From: Dactylosporangium sp.
Lineage (GTDB): Bacteria > Actinomycetota > Actinomycetes > Mycobacteriales > Micromonosporaceae
NCBI GenBank assembly: GCA_013041765.1
Contig: JABDRL010000217.1
Span: forward strand, 1 to 64,000
Length of the DNA stretch: 64,000 nucleotides
Direction: 5' to 3'
Both the position numbers and the translations under genes were made by a program. Positions 55,366 through 62,771 of the stretch are shown here, piece after piece (position 1 is the first letter of the stretch; every line of letters starts with the position of its first letter). Under the pieces are notes generated by a model. The model had not been told where the DNA came from. It ran no database searches and saw only the letters and a list, made by a program, of their open reading frames with translations.

Positions 55366-55387
55366 TAAGCAATTGTTCAATTACTTA
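55366..55387. promoter_or_regulatory. Operator-like palindrome upstream of bkdABC
   Basis: TAAGCAATTG-TT-CAATTACTTA is an inverted repeat with one mismatch in ten, in an AT-rich patch within the 313-bp gap between bkdA and the gene at 55533. Form and size suit a dimeric regulator of the Lrp, MarR or TetR type; no such gene is in the window. The rest of the gap shows only a short GGCTCCCGGAGCC-like hairpin near 55331 and nothing coding. Confidence 0.5.
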
Positions 55388-55532
55388 GCGTACATGGCAC
55401 TCAACAAAGTCGTCATTCCGCCACCAATACGGCCAATTCTCGACCGCACGTCACTCGTTGATTGAGTGATGCTTACTAACGGCGACTTTTCGTGAGCATC
55501 AAGGAGCTAGGCCGACGTCTCTGGAGCACCGG

Positions 55533-56168
55533 GTGTCCCATCTGCCATCTGCCGCACCCTCGCCCTCGACCGCGGACCGGATCCGCCGGCTGCGGACCGA
55601 CTACCGGTCGCTGCCGTTCGGGGTGCTGATCGCGGCCGCATTCGTCCCCATGCTCGCCGCGATCTCCTTCGGCACGGCCTCGCTCGGCCAGAGCCACCCC
55701 TCGCGCCCCCCGGACCTCGCCGGCCGGCAACGCCATCGCGTGGTCCTCGACCTGCCCACCACCGATCCGGGTGTCCCCATCACCAGCGGCGCGTCACCGA
55801 CCTGGGCGAACACGCCCACGCAGCCGCAGCAGCGGACCGCACCGGGCCGGCGTGCCCGCGCCCGCCTGGCCAACGCGGCCCCGGCGGCCAATTACGGCCG
55901 GGCGAAGCAGAGCGACCCGCGCCCGGGTCCGACGCCTCCCCCGACGACCACCGCGCCCGGCACGCCGGCACCCACGCCCGCCGCGTCCAGCACGCCGATG
56001 CCCAGCGCGACTGCGACGAGCCCGCACCCCAACCCCCACGTTGGACCCGCGGAAGGCGGTGCCGATTCGAGCCCACGCTCCCAGCTGGCTCCCGCTCCCG
56101 GCACGACTCCCGGCACGACAGGCTCGGCCACGCCATCGCCGTCCACCGAGGCGTCTCCCAGTGCCTGA
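55533..56168 (+). CDS. Proline/alanine-rich single-pass membrane protein
   Basis: A 211-aa protein with a short basic start (RIRRLRTDYRS), one transmembrane or signal helix (LPFGVLIAAAFVPMLAAISFGTASLG) and a long Pro/Thr/Ala/Ser-rich external tail. The GTG start follows GGAG by 7 bases. No domain is recognised. The low-complexity tail may span the wall. Confidence 0.6.
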   Translation: MSHLPSAAPSPSTADRIRRLRTDYRSLPFGVLIAAAFVPMLAAISFGTASLGQSHPSRPPDLAGRQRHRVVLDLPTTDPGVPITSGASPTWANTPTQPQQRTAPGRRARARLANAAPAANYGRAKQSDPRPGPTPPPTTTAPGTPAPTPAASSTPMPSATATSPHPNPHVGPAEGGADSSPRSQLAPAPGTTPGTTGSATPSPSTEASPSA

Positions 56169-56416
56169 TACCACGCGGCCCCGGTGCGGCGGGGAGTGGC
56201 GGTAGAACCCGCCACCACCCGTCGTCTCCCGGCAACGCAGCCGACCCGGCAGGTGCGCGACCGGGGATTCCCTAAGCACCATCCTGCACATGCAACATGC
56301 CGCTGGCAAGAATTGACTTCAAGCTTGAGTAGCGCAGCCTGATCCCACAGCCGCATCGGCTTGCTCATCCCCGTGCTGGCAGGAAGACTCATTGGCACAA
56401 ACGTCGGAGGTGGTCT

Positions 56417-57262
56417 GTGGGTACGGGACAGAGCCCCACCTTTCCCCGCTTTCAGCTGGGAAAACAATTGCGTGACCTGCGCGAACGAGCCGGATTGACC
56501 ACAGAGGACGTCGCCGCCCATGTCGACTGTTCCTCGAGTACGATCAGCCGGATCGAGGGCGGCAAGGTAGGCGTCCGGCGAGGAGCGCTCCTCCAGTTGC
56601 TTGAGCTCTATCAGGTGATTGACGAGGCCCACCGCGAAACGTTGCTCGCGCTGGCGAAGCAGGGCAAGCAGCGAGGATGGTTCGCCCGTTTCGGGGACCT
56701 GCCGGCGACGTACTCCCGCTTCATCGGGCTCGAATCGGCAGCCGTCGAGATGCGCGACTACGAGGCGCTGGTTGTGCCCGGGCTGTTGCAGACCGAGGAT
56801 TACGCGCGAGCGTTGATTATCGCCGATCCGTCGTTTGATGCCGGGTCTGTCGAGACCCGGGTCAGGGTCAGGATGGAGCGGCAGGCACTCCTGACTCGCT
56901 CCGACCCGCTCAAGTTCTTCGCGATTCTCGATGAAAGCGTCATCCGCCGGCAGATCGGTGGGTCGGACGTCATGTGTGCGCAGCGCAAACATCTCGCGGA
57001 GATCGGCCAGCTGCCGAACATCACCATCCAGGTTCTCCCCTTCTCCGGTGGAGCTTATCCCGGTATGGCCGGTTCGTTCGCAATTCTGGATTTTCGCGAC
57101 ACACCGAGCGTCGTCTATGCAGAGGCTCTTACGGGCGACATTTACCAGGAAGCAGACGACGTCAGGCGCTACAGCGTGGTATTTGAGAATCTGCGAGCCG
57201 CCGCGCTGAGCCCGTCCGAGTCAGCCCGACTTATCGATACGACGGAGAGCAGCGCGGCCTGA
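56417..57262 (+). CDS. XRE-family regulator with DUF5753 (cassette 1)
   Basis: A 281-aa protein. The N-terminal helix-turn-helix (LGKQLRDLRERAGLTTEDVA, HVDCSSSTISRIEGGKVGV) is followed by a DUF5753 sensor region (YEALVVPGLLQTEDYARALI, LPNITIQVLPFSGGAYPGMAGSFAILDF, VYAEALTGDIYQEADDV). It pairs with the DUF397 protein encoded 17 bases downstream. Dozens of such pairs exist in mycelial actinomycetes; some control development or antibiotic genes. Confidence 0.92.
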   Translation: MGTGQSPTFPRFQLGKQLRDLRERAGLTTEDVAAHVDCSSSTISRIEGGKVGVRRGALLQLLELYQVIDEAHRETLLALAKQGKQRGWFARFGDLPATYSRFIGLESAAVEMRDYEALVVPGLLQTEDYARALIIADPSFDAGSVETRVRVRMERQALLTRSDPLKFFAILDESVIRRQIGGSDVMCAQRKHLAEIGQLPNITIQVLPFSGGAYPGMAGSFAILDFRDTPSVVYAEALTGDIYQEADDVRRYSVVFENLRAAALSPSESARLIDTTESSAA

Positions 57263-57279
57263 CCCAGAGGAGTGCGCAC

Positions 57280-57480
57280 ATGGCTGCGCTCAACGAGCGG
57301 TGGCACAAAGCCACCCGAAGCGGTAGCAACGGGCAGTGCGTGGAGGCCCGGTACTTGGACGGCACAGTCGAGATCCGCAACTCCAGCAACCCGCAGGCCG
57401 GAAGCGTCCGGTTCAGCAGACTGGAATGGGAAACCTTCATCGCCGCAGTCCACGAGGATGGAGAGTTCCGACTGCCGTAG
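57280..57480 (+). CDS. DUF397 protein (cassette 1)
   Basis: A 66-aa protein with the family pattern WHKATRSGSNGQCVEARYLDGTVEIRNS and VRFSRLEWETFIAAVHEDGEF. DUF397 proteins act with the upstream XRE regulator, in some studied cases like a toxin/antitoxin or anti-repressor partner. ATG 57280; a strong terminator follows. Confidence 0.92.
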   Translation: MAALNERWHKATRSGSNGQCVEARYLDGTVEIRNSSNPQAGSVRFSRLEWETFIAAVHEDGEFRLP

Positions 57481-57499
57481 GCGGCGGCACACCCACGCT

Positions 57500-57535
57500 G
57501 TGAAGGGGGCGGCCCCGACCGACCGCCCCCTTCAC
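57500..57535. terminator. Terminator after XRE/DUF397 cassette 1
   Basis: A perfect 13-bp stem (GTGAAGGGGGCGG / CCGCCCCCTTCAC) with a 10-base loop, 20 bases after the DUF397 stop. Confidence 0.85.
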
Positions 57536-57798
57536 CATTCCCTGCGAGCCGGTTTCACCCTAACGGGTGATCATTATCAGCACACACTCCCGTTATCACT
57601 ATCAGCAATTGCCGACATCATTCATATGGGCGATTGCCCTTTGCGATCACATCATGTATAGGGCGAGAATCGTCCTATATAGCGCCTCTCCCGCCGGCCG
57701 TCAATAGACAGAGCCGCCGCTGTGGACAACTGCGGCGCTCTATCCACAGCGCAACGTTTGGCCTTCACCTGGGTGTGCTGGCCGTGCAGGCTCAAGGC
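57536..57798. promoter_or_regulatory. Repeat-rich control region before the DUF4192 gene
   Basis: An AT-rich gap with several elements: a small hairpin (TCACCC-TAAC-GGGTGA, 57555-57570), two direct repeats ATTATCAGCA (57573-57582) and ACTATCAGCA (57598-57607), an inverted repeat TATAGG...CCTATA (57657-57679), and DnaA-box-like sites TGTGGACAA (57721-57729, perfect on the minus strand) and CTATCCACA (57740-57748, one mismatch). The density of symmetry suggests protein binding; which factor is unknown. Confidence 0.45.
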
Positions 57799-58860
57799 AT
57801 GACTCGTCCGCCCGGCCTACCTCGGCTACAGCTCCGCACTCCCGCCGACGTCCTCGCCGCCGTTCCCTACCTGTTCGGCTTCCACCCGATCGACAGCGTG
57901 GTGCTGCTCGGCCTGCGTGACACCGCGCTGGTCTTCCACGCCCGGTGCGATCTCCCTGCGGCGAAGGCCCCGTCCGGCGAGGTTCTGGCACTTGGGGAGT
58001 ACCTCACGCAGGTGTTGCTGGCGCAGACCGCCAATGCCGTGCTGCTCGTCGCTTTCGGTCCGGCCGAGCGGGCGACCCCGGTGCTCCTGGCCACGGCTCA
58101 GACGATGGAGGCGGCCGGCCTCGCGGTCCTGGACCAGCTTCGGGCCACGGACGGGCGGTACTGGTCGCACCTCTGCCCCGATCCGTCCTGTTGTCCCGCG
58201 GACGGCGTGGCCTACGACGTGGAGGGCACTGTGGTCGCCGCAGAGGCGACGCTCGCGGGATGCGTCGCCCTGCCGGATCGCGAGACGCTGGTCCGCACGC
58301 TCGGGCCGCCGGAGGGGAACGCCCTCGCGGCCATCCTGCGCGAAACGCGAGCCGCCACGGCAAGACTCGGCGAACGCCCAGCCGGGGAGTCCCGGCACAC
58401 CGGGCAGGCGACCCTGGACACGGCCGTCAACCGTTACCTGTCCGGCGGCCGGCTGGCTGACGACGAGCTGGCATGGCTCACCGTGCTGTTCCAGGACGGC
58501 CAGCAGCTGCGCGATGACGGGCTCCTGGCCATCGAGGCCGCGCCGGTCCAGTCCGCGCTCGCGGCAGCCCACCTTGCGCTCTGGACCGACGTCGTCCGCC
58601 GGTGCGATCCCGCCGTGGTGGTCGGACCGGCCGTGCTGCTGGCATACGCCTGCTGGCGCGTCGGTGACGGTGTCCGGTCCGGCGTCGCCGTCGAGCGCGC
58701 GCTGGCCACCGATCCGCACTGCCCAGCAGCGACGCTGATGGCAGAGTTGCTGCGCAGAGGCGTTCCCCCAGTCGTTGCCGACCGGCCAGGTGGTGACCCG
58801 AAGCCGCGTCCACGTCGGCGGCGACGCCGGGAGCGACGCCGGACCAGGACGACACGATGA
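57799..58860 (+). CDS. DUF4192 domain protein
   Basis: A 353-aa protein matching the actinobacterial DUF4192 pattern from its start (LQLRTPADVLAAVPYLFGFHPIDSVVLLGLRD) to the C-terminal helical repeats (LWTDVVRRCDPAVVVGPAVLLAYACWRVGDGVRSGVAVERALATDP). The end is a very basic tail (RPRRRRRRERRRTRTTR). Biochemical function is not known. ATG 57799 begins at the conserved region. Confidence 0.9.
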   Translation: MTRPPGLPRLQLRTPADVLAAVPYLFGFHPIDSVVLLGLRDTALVFHARCDLPAAKAPSGEVLALGEYLTQVLLAQTANAVLLVAFGPAERATPVLLATAQTMEAAGLAVLDQLRATDGRYWSHLCPDPSCCPADGVAYDVEGTVVAAEATLAGCVALPDRETLVRTLGPPEGNALAAILRETRAATARLGERPAGESRHTGQATLDTAVNRYLSGGRLADDELAWLTVLFQDGQQLRDDGLLAIEAAPVQSALAAAHLALWTDVVRRCDPAVVVGPAVLLAYACWRVGDGVRSGVAVERALATDPHCPAATLMAELLRRGVPPVVADRPGGDPKPRPRRRRRRERRRTRTTR

Positions 58861-58916
58861 CCGCCGCCGTTCCCGGCGTCCCCGCTCGGCCTGCCGGCGG
58901 GGCCCGTGATGCGTGC

Positions 58917-59420
58917 CTACGGCTTGGCGTTCATGGTGTAGAGCAGGTCGAGGATCGACCGGGTGGCCTCGAACCACCGGTCCAGGTACTCGGGCGACGG
59001 CACGGCTCCCTTGGGCGGGAGTTCCATCAGCAGACCTCGCAGCAACGGGTGGTTGACGAGAGCATCGACGGGCTGGTCGCTCCACGGCTCGCCACCGAAC
59101 GCCGAAGAATCATCCATGTCGCCCGTCTCCCGCATCGCCGGTTCCCCACGTTTGGCTGCCATGATCGAGGAAGCGATCGGGGCCGCGGCGTCCATCGCCG
59201 CACTCCGCGAGTCGTGTGCTCCGCTGCGGGTGTCCAGGGTTCCGTTACGTGCGTCGAGCATGCTCGTTCCATTCCTCAGGGACAGGTCAACGCCGGCCTC
59301 TGAAGCCACAGCCCGGGTGACATCCCGACGCCCGCCCGGTCGGTACTGGCCAAGTTGCGCCGCGAACCGGTCTTCGCCCTTGGATGCGCCGTTGCTGAAG
59401 TTCTCGGGGCCAATCGTCAT
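58917..59420 (-). CDS. Hypothetical protein
   Basis: A 167-aa protein. The N-terminal two-thirds look disordered with DARNGTLDTRSGAHDSRS-type repeats; the last 45 residues are more ordered (NHPLLRGLLMELPPKGAVPS, EYLDRWFEATRSILDLLYTM). ATG 59420 is used; the frame could extend 39 codons upstream. No family is recognised. Confidence 0.5.
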   Translation of the reverse strand: MTIGPENFSNGASKGEDRFAAQLGQYRPGGRRDVTRAVASEAGVDLSLRNGTSMLDARNGTLDTRSGAHDSRSAAMDAAAPIASSIMAAKRGEPAMRETGDMDDSSAFGGEPWSDQPVDALVNHPLLRGLLMELPPKGAVPSPEYLDRWFEATRSILDLLYTMNAKP

Positions 59421-59546
59421 CGCCTGCCGCCTATCTCTTCGGTCGATCTCGTGGTCGCCGTGCCGGTCTGACCAGTCGCACGCCCAGGTCCACCGGTCGT
59501 CACCTACAACGACCGGGGCCGGTGGAGGCGACGGCACTGGGCGACG

Positions 59547-59771
59547 TCAGGGTAGGTCAAACCTACCCAACCGGGCGTCTCGGACAAAAACCCGCCACCG
59601 ATCGGGCGAAAAAATCAACACAGGTCCGGCCGGATCCGTGGAATCGCGGACTCCGATCACCTCCGGGCAGGCCGCCACCTCCACGCAGTTGTCGGAGTAC
59701 GGACCGCTTCGGGTGCTCTTGCGCCATGCGGTGGCCATCACATCAGCTGGCAGGTTCGCGTCGCCACTCAT
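59547..59771 (-). CDS. DUF397 protein (cassette 2)
   Basis: A 74-aa DUF397 protein (WRKSTRSGPYSDNCVEVAAC, VIGVRDSTDPAGPVLIFSPD, RWRVFVRDARLGRFDL). Its ATG lies inside the end of the upstream XRE gene (29-base overlap), showing tight coupling. Confidence 0.92.
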   Translation of the reverse strand: MSGDANLPADVMATAWRKSTRSGPYSDNCVEVAACPEVIGVRDSTDPAGPVLIFSPDRWRVFVRDARLGRFDLP

Positions 59772-60624
59772 CCTGGGATCCCCTTTCCAGCAACGATGCG
59801 ATCATCGCGATCGACTCGTCCGGGGTAAGGGAACATGCCTGAATCAGACCGAAAACGAACGCGTATCGCTGCAGCTCTTCGTCCTTTTCGAGGAGCGTCC
59901 CGCCGACAGCATTGTCCGTGAACACCACGCTTTGGCCGGTCGACTCCTCGTACCGCAGTATCGTGAACGTTCCGTCCATTCCGGGATGAGCCCCGCAGGC
60001 AAAGGGCAGGACCTGAAGCACCACATTCGGTCGACGCGCCATCAAGATCAAATATCTGAGCTGCTGATGCATGACCGCGGCCCCCCCGACCGGACGGCGC
60101 AGCGCCGCCTCGTCGAGTACCACCCTGAAATCGATCGGTTCGTCCTGAGTCAATAACGACTGACGCCAGCTTCGGACATGCACCCGCCGATGGACTTCAC
60201 CCTCGGAGAGGTCGGATCTGACCGCCATCAGCATCGCCCGCGCATAGTCCGACGTCTGCAACAGCCCCGGAATGACCTGGGCCTCGTAGGAACAGATCTG
60301 ATCAGCACCAGCCTCAAGACCAACATACGTGCTGGTCAGCACATCACCGAAGCGGTGCCACCATCCCTTTTCCCGGGCCTCCCGCGCGATCCCCACCAGT
60401 TCGTCGATCTCGGCGGTACTGATGCCGTACATCGTCAGAATGACGTATACATCACGTGGGGTCACGCTCGTGTGCCCGGTCTCAATGCGAGAAATCTTCG
60501 ACGCTGAGCATTCCAGGTGGGCAGCAACTTGATCAATTGTTACGCCCATGTCTTCGCGCAGGCGACGCAGCTGCGCGCCGAGCTGCCTTCTCCGCAGCGT
60601 CGGCCCCCTTCTCCGGCGACTCAC
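59743..60624 (-). CDS. XRE-family regulator with DUF5753 (cassette 2)
   Basis: A 293-aa paralogue of the regulator at 56417. Helix-turn-helix: LGAQLRRLREDMGVTIDQVA and HLECSASKISRIETGHTSV. Sensor region: YEAQVIPGLLQTSDYARAML, RPNVVLQVLPFACGAHPGMDG and VFTDNAVGGTLLEKDEELQRY. GTG 60624 is chosen because GGAGGTGGGG lies directly before it. It faces cassette 1 across the DUF4192 gene. Confidence 0.92.
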   Translation of the reverse strand: MSRRRRGPTLRRRQLGAQLRRLREDMGVTIDQVAAHLECSASKISRIETGHTSVTPRDVYVILTMYGISTAEIDELVGIAREAREKGWWHRFGDVLTSTYVGLEAGADQICSYEAQVIPGLLQTSDYARAMLMAVRSDLSEGEVHRRVHVRSWRQSLLTQDEPIDFRVVLDEAALRRPVGGAAVMHQQLRYLILMARRPNVVLQVLPFACGAHPGMDGTFTILRYEESTGQSVVFTDNAVGGTLLEKDEELQRYAFVFGLIQACSLTPDESIAMIASLLERGSQDEWRREPAS

Positions 60625-61152
60625 GCCCCCACCTCCGCACTCCAGCCAGCGCGACAGAACGATCAACTACCTCAACCGCCAGCCGCTGCGGTCTGGCCCT
60701 TTCCACCAACGCGATCATTTGATCGACTTGTCCCGTCAGCCACCCGATGGAATTCTCACGGTGCAACTTGCAATGACCATAGAACCCGTGACATCGTTCC
60801 GTATAGAGCGGGTGACTCGTAGCTCATCCGGAGATCAAAAATAACCGCGTTGTGTAGTCGACCATGCGAGCGCATAGATACGTCTGCCTAGCGCCATCGA
60901 CCCCCACCGAACGGGGCAGCCGGATGGCAATTGATGCTCGCGCCTAGCGAGCCATGGCGACGCCATACCGAAAACAAACCAATACACATAACGTTGATCG
61001 GCCAAGAAACATGATATTGGCTGCTCAACAAGCAGGATCGTATCAGGCCGGATCTCATTACCGCCGCCTTCTTCCGCGCTATCGGACGATGGCGAACCAC
61101 TCCTCCAGACCTGACAGTCACCTGCGCAACTGAATACTTGACAGGAGTCGCG
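60625..61152. other. Long intergenic region between XRE cassette 2 and a small gene
   Basis: About 530 bp, AT-richer than average. I see no convincing gene, tRNA or strong repeat. Short TATAGA-like elements near 60805 could belong to divergent promoters. An open 100-codon minus-strand frame inside it looks unlike protein. Confidence 0.4.
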
Positions 61153-61410
61153 GTGTTGCCGAAATCCGGTGATGTGCTGCGCGTGACCAAAGCGGCGAGC
61201 GTGCAGTTCGCGCAGCCAATGCTATTTCGGGTTATCCGAGTTCATGAATGGTCAACCTATGACGGATGGGCCTGGCTAGACGGATATCAGCTGAACGTCA
61301 CGGGCGATGCGGTCGAACGACGGTCCATTTTCGTCCAGCTCAGGGGTCTTCAACCAGCGCGGATCGGGCACGGAGTCCCCGCGCCTCGACCGAGGGCCGC
61401 CGTTGGATAG
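61153..61410 (+). CDS. Small conserved-looking protein next to XRE/DUF397 cassette
   Basis: An 85-aa protein from GTG 61153 after AGGAG. The compact core reads LPKSGDVLRVTKAASVQFAQ, PMLFRVIRVHEWSTYDGWAW and LDGYQLNVTGDAVERRSIFV, a probable small beta barrel rich in Val, Arg and Trp. From memory, similar small proteins accompany XRE/DUF397 pairs in Micromonospora-type genomes; I know of no function. It is divergent from cassette 2 across a 528-bp gap. A long hairpin follows. Confidence 0.72.
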   Translation: MLPKSGDVLRVTKAASVQFAQPMLFRVIRVHEWSTYDGWAWLDGYQLNVTGDAVERRSIFVQLRGLQPARIGHGVPAPRPRAAVG

Positions 61411-61430
61411 CGGCTCAGCCCTCAGGACGA

Positions 61431-61490
61431 AATCCTGCTGGCGAGTCATCGGCCGGGTCCGAACACCCGGCACGACTCGCCAGCAGGATT
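61431..61490. terminator. 60-nt long hairpin between convergent genes
   Basis: Perfect 17-bp outer arms (AATCCTGCTGGCGAGTC / GACTCGCCAGCAGGATT) enclose an inner CCGGGT/ACCCGG stem. It lies 20 bases after one stop (61410) and 16 bases past the stop of the converging PASTA gene (61507). Probably a bidirectional terminator. Confidence 0.8.
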
Positions 61491-61506
61491 GTCAGAAACG
61501 GGATTC

Positions 61507-62508
61507 TCAGGAAGTCGCGTCCGGAGAGCCGGATGGCAACGGAGAGGCGCTCGGGGAGGGCGACCGGGACGGCGACGGCGACGGCCCCCGGGCGACGAGC
61601 AGTGTCACGGTCGAGCCAGGAGCCACCGGCAGCCCAGCCGCGGGCTCCGTTCCCAGCACCGTCCCGGCCGCGGCCTCTCCGTCCCGATAGGACACAAACA
61701 CCCGCAGGCCAGCGGCATCCAGTATCTGGGTGGCCGCGGTCTGCGTCTTGCCCTCCACATCCGGTATGACGACCTGGTCCGCGGTCTGGGTCACGGACAC
61801 GCCGGGCTGGGAGGCCTTCATCGTCGGCGTCTCGTCCGCCACGGCCTCCACGCTGCTGACAGCGGCGGTTGGGGAGAGCGGTACCGCTGGCGCGGACCCG
61901 GATCCCAGGGCGTGCAGAATCAGCCAGATCCCGACACCGAGCACGGCGAACAGGACCAGCGCCGCCACTCCCGCAGTCGTCGGCATCACCCACGGCTGGT
62001 CGGCGACGTGGCCGGTTTCCTCGCCGTCGGACGGCGGTGGCGGCGGAGCCATCGGGTCCGGGGAGGGCTGCGTCGACGGCGTCGAGGTCCGCAGGGGCGC
62101 CCCGACGGTGGGCATGCCGCCCGTCCGGCCCGTCCACCGGGCCATGTCCGCACCGGTTGGAAGGCGGGTGGTCCGGGACTGGCCCGGCGGCAGCAGTCGG
62201 GTGGTCCGGGCGGCGTCCGGCTGGCTCGGCGCGTCCACGACCGTGGTCGCCCCCGCGTCGTCACTCGTGGTCGGCACCGGGTCGGGGTGTTCCGACTGAT
62301 CTAGCGCTTTGTCGGGCTCATCAGGTTCGGGGGGCTCTGCGACTGCTGTGTCCTCGGCCGCCCGGGCACACGCCGACGCCGCCGAGTCGTCATCGGTGTC
62401 CGCTGACGCCACAGTGTCACCGTCCACCGCCCCCCGAGGCTCGGCTGCCTGCGTCGGCGGGATCGCCTCGGACGGCGGTTGTTCTTCCTGCCCGCACGGG
62501 TCCGCCAT
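61507..62508 (-). CDS. PASTA-domain membrane protein without kinase domain
   Basis: A 333-aa protein: acidic, disordered cytosolic N-terminus (about 175 residues, with TTRLLPPGQSRTTRLPTG repeats), one transmembrane helix (AGVAALVLFAVLGVGIWLIL), a linker and a single PASTA repeat (VVIPDVEGKTQTAATQILDA, AGLRVFVSYRDGEAAAGTVL, PGSTVTLLVARG), ending in a Ser/Pro tail. Threonine-containing TTRL repeats in the cytosolic part could be Ser/Thr-kinase targets. Function unknown. Confidence 0.82.
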   Translation of the reverse strand: MADPCGQEEQPPSEAIPPTQAAEPRGAVDGDTVASADTDDDSAASACARAAEDTAVAEPPEPDEPDKALDQSEHPDPVPTTSDDAGATTVVDAPSQPDAARTTRLLPPGQSRTTRLPTGADMARWTGRTGGMPTVGAPLRTSTPSTQPSPDPMAPPPPPSDGEETGHVADQPWVMPTTAGVAALVLFAVLGVGIWLILHALGSGSAPAVPLSPTAAVSSVEAVADETPTMKASQPGVSVTQTADQVVIPDVEGKTQTAATQILDAAGLRVFVSYRDGEAAAGTVLGTEPAAGLPVAPGSTVTLLVARGPSPSPSRSPSPSASPLPSGSPDATS

Positions 62509-62771
62509 GGGTCTATCTCATCATGAGGAGTCGGCGGCTATGGCGACACCCGCCGCACCCGCTCCCGTACCGTATCCAAGCCATAGAAGCAATTATTCGG
62601 CCAGGCAAGAATACTCAGAACAATTCCCCACAAATATGTACGTAAAACCGGCACCGCCACATAAATCAACACTCCCCACCACATTGGACCACCAGTCCCG
62701 GACGGACGGTCACAGAGAGATCGACCACGGTAGGTTCGCCTGGCTGGTCGCCGGGGCGTACGCTGCGCGGC

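Noticed and set aside
60888-61190. A 100-codon minus-strand frame in the long intergenic gap
   Set aside because: No ribosome site, no domain-like pattern, and it runs antisense into the better-supported gene at 61153.
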